NCBI GenBank assembly: GCA_035946575.1
Contig: DASYZG010000012.1
Coordinates: 9,141-73,140, forward strand
DNA: 64,000 bases
From: Gp13-AA77 sp035946575
Lineage (GTDB): Bacteria; Acidobacteriota; Terriglobia; UBA7540
Reading direction: 5' to 3'
Part shown: piece by piece, positions 26,688-35,981 of the stretch
How positions within the stretch are numbered: the stretch's first letter is position 1
Layout: the number at the start of each line of letters is the position of its first letter
Made by a program: the position numbers and the translations under genes
The notes under the pieces: generated by a model
Told to the model about the DNA's origin: nothing
Database searches by the model: none
The model's input: only the letters and a program-made list of their open reading frames with translations

Positions 26688-26742
26688 CTGTGGCGCGGGC
26701 GTCCCGCCCGCGATTTGCGCGCCTGGGACAGGCGCACTACAG
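26688..26742. repeat. REP-like hairpin upstream of the permeases
   Basis: Starts TGCTGTGGCGCGGGCGTCCC, has inner complementary CGCGGGCG/CGCCCGCG, and ends CAGGCGCACTACAG. It resembles the 50548 and 52755 hairpins in layout (TGTGG... at one end, a pairing end at the other) but differs in sequence. Confidence 0.4.
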
Positions 26743-26781
26743 CGCTCTCGTCCTGTTCTGAAGTCATCCCTAAGAAAGCAA

Positions 26782-26811
26782 CGGCGGCGCCCCTCGCAGG
26801 GAACGCCGCCG
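26782..26811 (-). terminator. Intrinsic terminator of the large TonB receptor gene
   Basis: CGGCGGCG and CGCCGCCG form a perfect 8-bp stem about 20 bases after the receptor stop (minus strand). The minus-strand sequence then reads TTGCTTTCTT, a modest U-tract. Confidence 0.6.
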
Positions 26812-26832
26812 CTGGTCACAAGTCGCGATGCC

Positions 26833-29800
26833 TCAGAAGAAGAGGTGCAGCGCGAGCTGCATGAAGCGCGAGCTGCCGATGGTGTGTTGAATCACGCCGA
26901 GGCTGCCTTGCGGTGGAACGGAAGGTGGTCCGGTGAAGTTGGGGAAAAATGTTACGTTGTTATTCGGCGCGTCGAAGTCCGCCTGGTTGAAGATGTTGAA
27001 CGCGTCGGCCTCGAAGCGCAACCGGAATCGCTCGTTGATGGGGAACTGCTTCGCCAGGCTTACATCCCATCGAGTCTGGAACGGGCCGCGGAAGAGGTTC
27101 CGGCCCGTGTTCCCGTACAGCGACTCGAAGAGGTCGCAGCCCGAGGCGTCGCAGGGAGGAACTCCGAAGGTGCCGGGGGCCACGAATTGCGGCAGAAAAT
27201 TGTTGGCGTTGAGCACCGGCTTGCCGGGGTTCACTCCTGTGGTGCCCTGGAGTTGCGCCTGCTTCGAAGTGACGCCGGGCGCGAGCGGAACGATCGGGTT
27301 GCCGATGTAATCCGAAGTGCCGAGATAAAGGCTGGCCACGGAGCCCGAGAAATCGTAGACGCTGTACGGCTGTCCGCTCTGGGCCACGGTCTGCCCGCCG
27401 ATAGTCCACCCGTTGATCAGCTCGCCCAGGGCTTTGGTCTTGGCGAGACCGGGAACGTTATAGCTGTAGTTCAGAAGCAGCACATGCGTCTGGTCGAAGT
27501 CCGCCGACGCGTAGTTGGCGCGCGGGACCAGCGGATTATTCCCGGTGAAGAACAATCCGAGGCCGCTTTGCTCGTCAAGACCGTGGGAGTACGTGTACGA
27601 CGCCGTGAACTGCAGCCCCTTCGACATGCGCTTGCGGACCTGGACCTGGAGTGCGTTGTAGTTGGAGATGCCCTCGGCCTGGTACTGAACCGAGTTCATG
27701 TCGTAGCCGATGTAAGGCACGCGGACCGGCGCGTTGCCGGAGAACTCGTTGGTGAAGACCGTCTCCAGAGAGCAGCAGAACGGGTACTGGCAGGGCACGC
27801 CTTCTCCCTCGTAACACGGCGTGCCGCCGTAGGAGTACATCTGGCCGTTCACGGGATTCTGCGGCGTGGCGATCAGAGCCTGGTTGAAGGGAATCGGCAG
27901 CACTTCGTGCTGGCCATGGTTGCCCAGGTATCCGATATCGACCAGCCAGTTGTTGCTTGGCTGGTATTGGACGTCGAACGTCCAGTTCTCGGTGTAGGGC
28001 AGCTTGTTGTTGATGCCATAACCGCCGAACAGGAAAGGCCCGAAAAGATTGTTCGAGGGCCAGCATCCGGGAAAACCGCACGCGGTCTGGGCGAGGTTCG
28101 GCAAATACTGAAGGAAGCCGGCCGCGCTGGCTTGAGGCGGTGGAGGTGGGGTGGTGCCAAAGGGAGCGGCAAGCGAATTCGGCGCCGTCGTGGCGGAAAT
28201 CGGCTGGACGAAGGGCGGCGCCAGGGTCACGCCGAACGGACCATTGAACCCGGAGCCGGCGCTGGGCGAGAAGTAACTGAACAGCTCGCCGCGATCATAG
28301 TAAATGCCGTAGCCCGCACGTACGGTGAATTTCGCGGTGGGTGCCCAGGCGATACTGAGCCGCGGAGCAAAGCCCCACTGGCGCTGGGTCAGCAGAGAAG
28401 CGCTGGCGCCGGGTGTGGCGGCGTTCGGGTTGTTTCCCGCAATCTCCAGGCCCGATCCGGTGATGGTGTCGGTGGCGGCGTTGTACGAATACAGGTTGGG
28501 ATTGAAACCGGTCAGCCGCCCGTATTTTTCCGTCAGCGGCCCGTCGAAATCCCAGCGCAAGCCGGCGGTGACGGTCAGATTGTGTCGCACCTTGATGTTG
28601 TCGTTCACGTAGGCGCCGATCGTGTTGGACCGGTAATAGCGGCTCGCCGATCCGGCGAAGGCATCCCCGCCTCGCGGATTGCCCAGCACAAAGTCCTCAA
28701 AGGAATTGAAGTTCAGGGTGTCGGTATTGGTGTTGTCATTGATGACGTTCAGTTGGGTGTGGTCCCACTGGGCGCCGACGGCGATGGTGTGCAGCCCCGT
28801 AACAATGTCCAGAGACGACTCGAGTTCCCATTGATTCTGGAACATGCCGGCGTTGCCGAAACTGGCGGTGGGCCCGTATTCCAGGCCGCTGGAAATCGTC
28901 GGGTCCGCCACGCTGATTTCGAATTGGGGGAAAGTGGTCGAACCGAGCAGGTTCATGCCCAGTGACGTGGGATTGAAGTCCTGCCCGGTTTGCGCGAACG
29001 CCTTGAGGCGGGTGAAGCCCGCGCGCTGTTCCCAGGTCACGTTGGGCGATACGGCGTACGTGTTTGTGAGAGAGACCACGTCGCTGCCGGCCAGAAGCTG
29101 CTGCTTAAAGCCCAGCAGGGAGCCGACGGCGCCAAAAGGACTCGTCGTAGGGTCACTTTGCACGTAATATCTCGCGGAGAACCGGTCCTTGTCGCTTGCC
29201 TGGTAGTCGACGTCCGCGATTCCCTGGTCGACGCTCGAGACCGCGTTCGGGCCCTGAACTACGGCGTCGTAGCCGAGCAGAGTGGCTTTTGTCGGGTCGG
29301 TGATTTGCGCGCTCGGAATCAGAAACCGTCCGTTGGGGAGCTTGGCCTGCAGCAGGTTCAGCGCGACGGGATTAACCTGGCTGGCAGTGAACGTAGGGTC
29401 GCTGAACGACGACTGGATCGCACTGGCGATCCCTGAGGCACTGCGGTCGTTTGTGAGGCCCAGAGGCACCGTCACGTCCTTGGTGGCGAGCGCCCCGTCT
29501 GACACACGCACGCCCTGGTAGGAGACGAAATAGAACAGCTTGTCTTTCTTGATGGGGCCGCCGATGGTGGCGCCGAACATGTTGCGATTCAGAAACGGGT
29601 TGGCCAGATTGTCCGCATTGTAGAAGAACGGCGCTGCGTTCATGCTGCTGTTCTGCCATTCCTCCCAGGCCGAGCCGTGAATCTGGTTTGTACCCGATTT
29701 CGTCAGTACGCCGATGTGCGCGCCGCTATTGTTGCCCTGCGTCGCGTCGTACATCGACGAATTCACGCTGATCTCCTGAATGGCGTCGGGAGGCGGCGTC

Positions 29801-30546
29801 GGCAGCGCCTGGCCGATAGCCCCGTACACGGAGGTATTGGTCTGAATAACCCCGCCGGCGCCGAAGTTCTCACCCGTGTTCAGCACGAAGCGGTTTTCAC
29901 CAACCTGGCTGCTGGAATTCCCGTTGAACAGGTTATTCGTACTGACGTCGTTCAGAGAGAAACTGTTGCTGGTGGACCGGTTTCCTTCGTCGAAGATTTC
30001 CTGGTTGCCCAGGCCCGCATTGGCGCCGGAGCCGCCCAGAAAGTCCGCGTGCACACCCGGGCTCAGAATCGCAAGTTGCGTGAAACTGCCGGTGCCCAGA
30101 GGGGTGTCCTGAATCGTCTGCTGGTCAACCACGTAGCCCGTTGTGGTATCAGTCTGGTTCATCAGCGGCGTGGCGGTGACCGTAACCGTGGTGGTAACCG
30201 TTCCCGGCTGCAGTCTGGCATCCAAGGTTGTCGTCCGGCCGCTCTGGACGATCACCTGCGAGTCGGTCTGCGTTTTGAAACCCTGTATGGTAAAAGTCAC
30301 CGCGTAGGTGCCGATGGGCAGGTCAGCCATGCTGTAACTGCCCGAACTGTTCGTGGTGGCGCTGATCTGAAATCCGGTGCTGACCGCCTGAGCCTTTACT
30401 TGCACATTGGCGACTACGCCGCCGCTCGTGTCGGTAACGGTTCCCGTCATCGCACCGACCGTTTGCTGGGCGCACAGGGGCGCGGCGGTCAAGCCGAAGG
30501 CGAGAAACAGAAGAAACACGCCAATGCTGCGATACCACCTGCTCAT
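26833..30546 (-). CDS. Oar-type TonB-dependent receptor with carboxypeptidase-regulatory domain
   Basis: A 1237-residue outer-membrane protein. A signal peptide (about 1-27, IGVFLLFLAFGLTAAPLCAQ) is followed by a carboxypeptidase-regulatory-like beta-sandwich (about 30-110: GTVTDTSGGVVANVQV, TTNSSGSYSMADLPIGTYAV). A plug domain (about 125-260, with TIQDTPLGTGSFTQL) and a very long beta-barrel end at the expected terminal Phe (LALHLFF). Oar-like receptors of over 1000 residues are strongly expanded in Acidobacteriota and usually import large saccharides or peptides, or serve adhesion. No enzymes of a utilisation locus flank it, so the ligand is unknown. It has its own terminator downstream. 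Confidence 0.93.
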   Translation of the reverse strand: MSRWYRSIGVFLLFLAFGLTAAPLCAQQTVGAMTGTVTDTSGGVVANVQVKAQAVSTGFQISATTNSSGSYSMADLPIGTYAVTFTIQGFKTQTDSQVIVQSGRTTTLDARLQPGTVTTTVTVTATPLMNQTDTTTGYVVDQQTIQDTPLGTGSFTQLAILSPGVHADFLGGSGANAGLGNQEIFDEGNRSTSNSFSLNDVSTNNLFNGNSSSQVGENRFVLNTGENFGAGGVIQTNTSVYGAIGQALPTPPPDAIQEISVNSSMYDATQGNNSGAHIGVLTKSGTNQIHGSAWEEWQNSSMNAAPFFYNADNLANPFLNRNMFGATIGGPIKKDKLFYFVSYQGVRVSDGALATKDVTVPLGLTNDRSASGIASAIQSSFSDPTFTASQVNPVALNLLQAKLPNGRFLIPSAQITDPTKATLLGYDAVVQGPNAVSSVDQGIADVDYQASDKDRFSARYYVQSDPTTSPFGAVGSLLGFKQQLLAGSDVVSLTNTYAVSPNVTWEQRAGFTRLKAFAQTGQDFNPTSLGMNLLGSTTFPQFEISVADPTISSGLEYGPTASFGNAGMFQNQWELESSLDIVTGLHTIAVGAQWDHTQLNVINDNTNTDTLNFNSFEDFVLGNPRGGDAFAGSASRYYRSNTIGAYVNDNIKVRHNLTVTAGLRWDFDGPLTEKYGRLTGFNPNLYSYNAATDTITGSGLEIAGNNPNAATPGASASLLTQRQWGFAPRLSIAWAPTAKFTVRAGYGIYYDRGELFSYFSPSAGSGFNGPFGVTLAPPFVQPISATTAPNSLAAPFGTTPPPPPQASAAGFLQYLPNLAQTACGFPGCWPSNNLFGPFLFGGYGINNKLPYTENWTFDVQYQPSNNWLVDIGYLGNHGQHEVLPIPFNQALIATPQNPVNGQMYSYGGTPCYEGEGVPCQYPFCCSLETVFTNEFSGNAPVRVPYIGYDMNSVQYQAEGISNYNALQVQVRKRMSKGLQFTASYTYSHGLDEQSGLGLFFTGNNPLVPRANYASADFDQTHVLLLNYSYNVPGLAKTKALGELINGWTIGGQTVAQSGQPYSVYDFSGSVASLYLGTSDYIGNPIVPLAPGVTSKQAQLQGTTGVNPGKPVLNANNFLPQFVAPGTFGVPPCDASGCDLFESLYGNTGRNLFRGPFQTRWDVSLAKQFPINERFRLRFEADAFNIFNQADFDAPNNNVTFFPNFTGPPSVPPQGSLGVIQHTIGSSRFMQLALHLFF

Positions 30547-31279
30547 CCAACCCTCCTTTGTATGACCGGGATAATCGTTGTGCTGAGCACCGGCACCCGG
30601 CCGGGCGCTTTCAATTCACGCGTGATACAAATCTTGCGGGATGCACAGTGATGAGCCGGAGTGAAATGGATCCCCCGCAAGTCTGGCAGTTCGACGGCGC
30701 CTTGAATCCAGCGGTTCCCCCGCTGGGCGCTCTGGGGCTTTTGACCGAAGGCGGCGCCAAGGCATTTCCTGCCCGGTAAGGCCATCCATTCGGAGCAGCC
30801 TCTCCTCGTACCCGACGTGCTGCGTTCGCATCTCCTCCGGCGCGCTGGCGTAGCACCGGTGGAACGTCCGCGTCTCCGCCATCATCATCAATGATGGTTA
30901 AGCTGCGGTTCCGAGCATGTTACATCAATGTTAAGGAGTACTGCAAACTGAAGGTGATGCGAGGGGAGTTTCGGGGATTTCGAGCGTGGTTGCGGTCTGG
31001 CAAATGCGCTGAGTCATCAGGAACCAAGGACAAAACCGGGAATTTCCGGCGGGCGAATCAGGCCGTCGCAGTTGTGCCGTTCGTCACTTGGATATGTGAC
31101 CGTTGCCACGGCAGAGGACCCGCGCCCCGGCATAAGTTGCAATTGCCGGCAAGGTGTCGGACTAGAGGGCACAAAGCTAATCCCACATGCGCACCGCCAC
31201 TCGGCCCTCGGTTGCGCGTTCGATATGAATGGCTGGTCCGGCGCCCCGGCTGTCTGCCGAATGCCAGCGGAGGTGCCCT
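30547..31279. other. 733-base divergent spacer between TonB receptor and cytochrome c
   Basis: The spacer contains the upstream regions of both divergent genes. A perfect inverted repeat CCATCAT-catca-ATGATGG sits at 30879-30897 and may be an operator. A minus-strand frame (30616-30891) starts with a plausible protein segment (AETRTFHRCYASAPEEMRTQ) but lacks a ribosome site and turns arginine-rich, so I do not call it as a gene; it may be an old remnant. No RNA gene is seen. Confidence 0.4.
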
Positions 31280-31843
31280 ATGCTCAGGAAAACTAGCCTC
31301 GGATTCCTGCTGCTGTGGTTCGCTAGCTTTATGACCGGGTGGGACGTCCGGACCGTCATCGCCGACCAACCAGGTCAAGAGCAGGAGGCGGCTGCACAGC
31401 AACAGCCCGCGCCCGTCCAGCAGGCCCCGGCTCAGACCGTGCATACCTATAAGCCCACGGCCGAGGACGCAGCCCGGCCGAATCCGATGAAATTCACCAC
31501 AAACTCGGTGGCCCGCGGCAAGAAGGTGTACGACACCCAGTGCGCGATGTGCCATGGCGAGGCCGGCACTGGCAATGGCGACGTGGCCAAGGACGTCGGC
31601 GCCAAGCCGCCGGACTTCACGAATTCCGCGACACTAAAGGATCGCACCGACGGTGAGCTCTTTGCGATCATCGGCGCGGGAAGCGGATTAATGCCGGCCC
31701 AGGGCGAGCGGATGAAAGGCTATCACAAGTGGGACGTCATTAATTACATCCGCTCACTGAGCGGGCGTGTACCAGCGAAGTCATTGCCGGGGGAGTTCGA
31801 TCCGGACCATCCAACGGTCGTGGAGCCACAGCCACCCAAGTAG
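31280..31843 (+). CDS. Exported c-type cytochrome
   Basis: A 187-residue protein with an N-terminal signal or anchor (KTSLGFLLLWFASFMTGWDV), a Gln/Pro/Ala-rich linker (about 32-60) and one class-I cytochrome c domain. Haem is attached at CAMCHG (about residue 94), and the distal Met ligand is probably in GLMPAQGERM. WDVINYIRSL is the usual C-terminal helix. It probably carries electrons in the periplasm, perhaps for one of the quinone- or GMC-type dehydrogenases of this region. The ATG at 31280 has GGAGGT upstream, while an in-frame ATG at 31229 has none. Confidence 0.92.
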   Translation: MLRKTSLGFLLLWFASFMTGWDVRTVIADQPGQEQEAAAQQQPAPVQQAPAQTVHTYKPTAEDAARPNPMKFTTNSVARGKKVYDTQCAMCHGEAGTGNGDVAKDVGAKPPDFTNSATLKDRTDGELFAIIGAGSGLMPAQGERMKGYHKWDVINYIRSLSGRVPAKSLPGEFDPDHPTVVEPQPPK

Positions 31844-31907
31844 CGAGATGCCGGAGGGGGGTGCGCGCCTCGCGGCCCATCGCCGGGCGCGGGTTTGTTT
31901 AGCATTT

Positions 31908-32002
31908 TGCTGAAAGATTCGGCTGACCTCTCAAATTGAGCGAAAAGGCTGCTTGTTAGAGGGTCAGCATTTCAGCACGTCAGTTCCCATTGACGAACTG
32001 AC
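31908..32002. repeat. Nested inverted repeats between convergent cytochrome c and leuB
   Basis: TGCTGAAA (31908) pairs with TTTCAGCA (31970-31977); inside, GCTGACCTCT pairs with AGAGGGTCAGC with one bulge. Next to it GTCAGTTC-(8)-GAACTGAC is a perfect 8-bp stem. The pair lies between convergent genes and may act as a bidirectional terminator; the TGCTGAAA ends also recall the 52.9 kb MITE. Confidence 0.5.
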
Positions 32003-32037
32003 TGACCGCCTGAAAAGCAGATTCTTCGATGTTCAGC

Positions 32038-33144
32038 TTACTTGCCGCGGGATCGCGAGGACTTTAGAATCTTACGAGTCTCGGCCGCCACCAGATCGCC
32101 GATCTTCGACGTGCCCACCGGGCGCTGCTTGCCCGGGATTTCGGCCGTCCGCACACCGCGTTTCAGCACCTTCTCAATCGCATTCTCGATCGCCTGGGCT
32201 TCGGTTTCCAGGCGGAACGAGTAGCGCAGCATGAGCGCCGCACTGGCAATTGCTGCGACGGGATTGGCGCGGCCGCGGCCCGCGATGTCGGGCGCCGAGC
32301 CGTGTACGGGCTCGTAGAGAGCCTGTTGCTCGCCCAGGCTGGCCGAGGGTAGAAAGCCGATCGATCCCGGCAGAACGGCGCATTCATCGCTGAGGATGTC
32401 TCCGAACATGTTGGTTGTCAGGATGACGTCGAACGACGCCGGCCGATCAATCAAGGCCATGGCGCAGTTATCGACGTAGAGATGGCTCAATTCCACCTCG
32501 GGATAGGCGCGCGCCACTCGCTCCACCACTTCGCGCCATAGCCGCGACGTCTCGAGCACGTTGGCTTTATCGACTGAGGTCACTTTCTTGCGCCGGTCGC
32601 GCGCCAGTTGAAACGCGCGATGGGCCACCCGCTCGATTTCATGTTCGCGGTAAACCTCGGTGTTTACCCCCATCCGTTCGCCATTCTTGGCGAAGATTCC
32701 CCGAGGATTGCCGAAGTAGATCCCGCCGGAAAGCTCACGGACGATCAGCAGGTCCGTGCCCCGGACGCGGTCCGGCTTCAGCGCCGAGTACGCCAGCATG
32801 CTGTCGAGCACTCGGACGGGCCGCAGGTTTACGAACAGGCCGAGACGCTGGCGGAGCTGTAGCAGACCCTGTTCGGGCCGCAACTCAGGACGCTTCGAAT
32901 CCCATTGCGGTCCACCCACAGCTCCAAGCAAGACGGCCTGCGAATTGTTACAGATGGCGATGCTTTCGGCGGGCAACGGCTCGGCTGTGGCATCAATCGC
33001 CGCACCGCCGACCAGCCCTGTCTGAAATCGAAACGTCGGTCCGCCAACCTCTCCCAGAGCCTCAAGCACTTTGACAGCCTCGGCGATTACCTCCAAGCCG
33101 ACGCCGTCACCCGGGAGCAAAGCGACTCGATAGGGTTGCTGCAT
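32038..33144 (-). CDS. leuB: 3-Isopropylmalate dehydrogenase
   Basis: A 368-residue enzyme of leucine synthesis that oxidises and decarboxylates 3-isopropylmalate with NAD. Key blocks: LLPGDGVGLEV (the usual GIGPE Pro is Leu here), the Arg-rich substrate site RLGLFVNLRPVR, LSGGIYFGNPRG, the catalytic Tyr/Lys region, and the metal-binding DECAVLPGSIGFLPSASLG. The C-terminal tail (after TAEIPGKQRPVGTSKIGD) has a normal length, rich in Lys/Ser. It lies 221 bases downstream of leuA on the same strand. The leuCD isomerase genes are not in the window. Confidence 0.95.
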   Translation of the reverse strand: MQQPYRVALLPGDGVGLEVIAEAVKVLEALGEVGGPTFRFQTGLVGGAAIDATAEPLPAESIAICNNSQAVLLGAVGGPQWDSKRPELRPEQGLLQLRQRLGLFVNLRPVRVLDSMLAYSALKPDRVRGTDLLIVRELSGGIYFGNPRGIFAKNGERMGVNTEVYREHEIERVAHRAFQLARDRRKKVTSVDKANVLETSRLWREVVERVARAYPEVELSHLYVDNCAMALIDRPASFDVILTTNMFGDILSDECAVLPGSIGFLPSASLGEQQALYEPVHGSAPDIAGRGRANPVAAIASAALMLRYSFRLETEAQAIENAIEKVLKRGVRTAEIPGKQRPVGTSKIGDLVAAETRKILKSSRSRGK

Positions 33145-33336
33145 GTTGCTTGTATGGTAACCGAGACAGCAGGGAAAGTCAAGCGTCAGTTGGATTTACA
33201 GCTTACAGGTCGACTCGGCAACCCAGGTTCTGTGGGGGCAAGCTACTCTCGCCGATGATTGTGCCGATAAACCGCAGCCAGGCAAAGAAAAGCTATAATC
33301 AACATAAGCATAATATACTGAACAACTTGCAGCCTT

Positions 33337-33376
33337 GCCCGGAGACCTCGCTCCGGGCGTGCCGACTAATCGGCAC
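33337..33376 (-). terminator. Two back-to-back hairpins at the end of leuA
   Basis: GTGCCGA-ctaa-TCGGCAC (33359-33376) includes the leuA stop codon, and GCCCGGAG-(6)-CTCCGGGC (33337-33358) follows directly. Both stems are perfect. No U-tract is present, so they may protect the leuA 3' end or slow read-through into leuB rather than terminate fully. Confidence 0.45.
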
Positions 33377-34943
33377 CGGCCGCTGCAGTTGCCGTGAGCG
33401 GGGCCGACGTCGACGCCGCCTTAGCCAGTTCGCCGTGATCCCGATGCACGACAGCCTTATTGGCGGCCTGCAGATAAGCCCGCCCCGCGGCTTCCACCGA
33501 CAGCGGCGCCGTGGCCCTACCGGTGAATTCGAACCCGGAGAACAGCACCTGGACGGAAACCTCCGTCCGACGGTCGCCGTTCGCGCCGACCGTATGTGCC
33601 GAAAAATCGGCAAGCTTGCCGGACATCCCGGTGATCTGGTCGATGGCGCGGAATACGGCATCCTCGATGTCGCCGCCATCGCAGGCGGCCCGCAGCGCCT
33701 CGCCATCGCGTTCGATCTCGACCGCGGCGCTCGAGCCGTCGGTCGTAGCCCGCGTCTCGACCCGCCGCAAGTTGAACGATCGCGGCATGGCTTCGAAGCC
33801 GCGGCTGGCGATATCGACCAGGTCCTCGTCGTAGATCCGCTTCTTGCGGTCCGCCAGCCGGCAGAAAAGCTCGTAAGCGTGATCGAGTTCGAGCCGGGTC
33901 AGCGTGTAGCCGAGATCCTCGAAGCGCTTGGCGAGCGCGTGGCGGCCGGAGTGCTTGCCGAGGACGATCGCCGTCGAGGGCACGCCGACCGACGCCGGCG
34001 TCATGATCTCGTAAGTCAGCGGGCATTTGAGGACGCCGTCCTGGTGGATGCCGGCCTCATGAGCGAAAGCATTGCGTCCGACGATCGCCTTGTTCGGTTG
34101 TACCGCGACGCCGGTCAGCCGCGTCAGCAGGCAACTCGCGGGATAAAGTTCTTCAGTGCGGACGCCAGTGTCGAACCCAAGATCGGCCTGCCGCAGGCGC
34201 AGCGCCATGACCACCTCTTCGAGCGCCGCATTGCCCGCGCGCTCGCCGATGCCGTTGATGGTGCACTCGACCTGCCGGGCGCCGCCGTGGATGCCCGCCA
34301 GCGTGTTGGCCATCGCCAGTCCCAGGTCATTGTGGCTGTGAGTGCTCAGCACTACGCGGTCCATGCCCGGCACGCGCTCGCGCACGTCGCGGAACATCTG
34401 CTCGTATTCCGGTCCGAGGCAGTAACCCACGGTGTCCGGCAGATTCAGCACCGTGGCGCCCGCCTCAACAGCGGCCTGGCAGACCTCGATGAGGTACTCG
34501 CGATCGGTGCGCCCGGCGTCTTCGGGCGAGAATTCCACGTCCCGAGTCATCGAGGCGGCCAGCGCCACCATGCGCTCAATCTGCCTCAGCGCCTCGGCGC
34601 GCGTTTTGTGCAGCTTGTACTCGAGGTGAATGTCAGAGGTGGCGTAGAAGGTGTGCAAACGCGCACGCGCCGCGTGACGGACGGCAGCCCAGGCGCGCTC
34701 GATGTCTTTCTCGTTGGCCCGCGCCAGCGCCGCGATCACCGGCCGCCGGATCTCGAGCGCGATGGCACGCACGGCCTCGAAATCGCCTTCCGAGGCGATG
34801 GGGAATCCGGCCTCAATAATGTCCACGCCCAGGCGTTCGAGCTGGCGGGCCATTTCGAGCTTTTCGGTGAGATTCAGACTGCATCCCGGCGACTGCTCGC
34901 CGTCACGCAACGTGGTGTCGAAGATGTCGATATGCTCGCCCAT
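33366..34943 (-). CDS. leuA: 2-Isopropylmalate synthase
   Basis: A 525-residue enzyme that condenses acetyl-CoA with 2-ketoisovalerate, the first committed step to leucine. The catalytic TIM barrel starts IFDTTLRDGEQSPGCSLNL (metal Asp) and includes IIEAGFP, the metal-binding STHSHNDLGLAMANTLAG and GIGERAGNAALEEVVMAL. A linker and the C-terminal LeuA regulatory domain (about 395-510) follow, which suggests leucine feedback. ATG 34943 has a GGGAGGAGG site; the frame stays open 87 codons upstream, but that region is Cys/Arg-rich and covers the palindrome, so it is not used. A possible TetR operator lies 69 bases before the start. Confidence 0.96.
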   Translation of the reverse strand: MGEHIDIFDTTLRDGEQSPGCSLNLTEKLEMARQLERLGVDIIEAGFPIASEGDFEAVRAIALEIRRPVIAALARANEKDIERAWAAVRHAARARLHTFYATSDIHLEYKLHKTRAEALRQIERMVALAASMTRDVEFSPEDAGRTDREYLIEVCQAAVEAGATVLNLPDTVGYCLGPEYEQMFRDVRERVPGMDRVVLSTHSHNDLGLAMANTLAGIHGGARQVECTINGIGERAGNAALEEVVMALRLRQADLGFDTGVRTEELYPASCLLTRLTGVAVQPNKAIVGRNAFAHEAGIHQDGVLKCPLTYEIMTPASVGVPSTAIVLGKHSGRHALAKRFEDLGYTLTRLELDHAYELFCRLADRKKRIYDEDLVDIASRGFEAMPRSFNLRRVETRATTDGSSAAVEIERDGEALRAACDGGDIEDAVFRAIDQITGMSGKLADFSAHTVGANGDRRTEVSVQVLFSGFEFTGRATAPLSVEAAGRAYLQAANKAVVHRDHGELAKAASTSAPLTATAAAGAD

Positions 34944-35011
34944 TTTTCGGCCTCCTCCCGAGTGTCGTCTCGCGCAAAAACAACACCGGCGCGAATGATT
35001 GTCTGATTTTA

Positions 35012-35029
35012 ACCTACCGACCGGTAGGT
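35012..35029. promoter_or_regulatory. TetR-type operator-like palindrome upstream of leuA
   Basis: ACCTACCG-ac-CGGTAGGT: two perfect 8-bp arms around a 2-base spacer, about 70 bases upstream of the leuA ATG. The core resembles operators of TetR-family repressors (ACCGACCGGT type). No tetR gene is present in the window. A second, unannotated gene on the plus side is not evident, so the site most likely serves leuA or a lost neighbour. Confidence 0.45.
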
Positions 35030-35981
35030 AAGTCAAGAGGATTTCCCATCTCGATCTCGTGGCTACCCGAGGTTCCTCGGCGAGCCTCCTTTTTGTCGGT
35101 ACAAAGCATATTTCGACCCCCGAAAGGCCCTCTTCGCATGAATTCGATGTAGCCCCCCTTTTATTGATTTTAAAGGGCATTCCGGCTTTCGATGTAGCCC
35201 CCAATTTTTGGCTATCCTGATGACTCCATGAGACATTCCGGCTTTCGCGCGGTGGGTGTCTGCGTGATGTTTTTCGTGTGTGTTGGGAGCAGCGAGTCCA
35301 CTTAAGTTGGCGGGATCAGGTGCCAAGCGTCTGATCAGGCGAGGGATAACGAGGCGGCGGCTCTCAATCGTGAAGAGCGCTCCAGACACGACGATCTCAC
35401 TTTCAGGGGCATGTGCCCTCCATCCAGTTGATTCCAGGTTAGATTCCGGCTTTGGGAGGGGATTTCACGGCGTTCTCTGCGCCTTTCCGCAGATGCGCTC
35501 CATCGTATGCCCGTTTGTGAATCCGAGCTGAACGAAACGGGCATGACAGTTGGTCTCGGGACGATGGGTGGAGGAATGGCGCCATTCGCAGGGCCCTCCA
35601 GGAAGCTGTCGGCGCCGGCTGGCGGCGCAGCCGCTGGCCCGGATGTTTTTATCTAGATCTTAATAATAGCGTGACTACCTCACGTTGTCAATTTGAGGCG
35701 CACGCACGGCCGTCTGCCCTCCTCGATGAACGCGACTTGTCGTGACCATCTTCGCTTGTGTGGCGGACTCGCTCCGCGTCGGGCCGCGCTTGACAGAGCC
35801 GACGCCATTATAGATGCGCTACTCGCTCGAAGTGGCGGCGGTAGAGCCGCATCCCTGGGACATATCGGGAGGATGGGCCGAAGGGTGAATCGCAGAGCTT
35901 CGCTTCGCGCGCGCCAGCGGTCCGAAAAAGAGCGGAATCCGGCCACGAAGCTAATCCCGGGGGGCATCACGGCCGCCGCAT
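35030..35981. other. Gene-poor 950-base region with scattered repeats
   Basis: No reading frame here looks coding. The stretch holds short direct repeats: TTCGATGTAGCCCCC at 35143 and 35188, CATTCCGGCTTTCG at 35178 and 35234, and a partial copy near 35444. A perfect 10-bp inverted repeat ATGCCCGTTT/AAACGGGCAT lies at 35507-35544, and a lower-GC patch around 35650. The pieces look like debris of decayed genes or mobile DNA between leuA and the cupin gene. No family could be recognised. Confidence 0.5.

Noticed and set aside
26560..28965. An 801-codon open frame opposite the large TonB receptor
   Set aside because: It is antisense to an obvious receptor and starts inside a REP-bearing spacer; no domain is seen.
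30616..30891. Small minus-strand gene upstream of the TonB receptor
   Set aside because: The first 40 codons look protein-like, but there is no ribosome site, the frame becomes Arg/Pro-rich, and other overlapping frames are just as open.
34944..35204. Longer leuA with an 87-residue N-terminal extension
   Set aside because: The extension is Cys/Arg-rich, runs through a palindrome and repeat DNA, and the ATG at 34943 has a much better ribosome site directly before the conserved barrel start.
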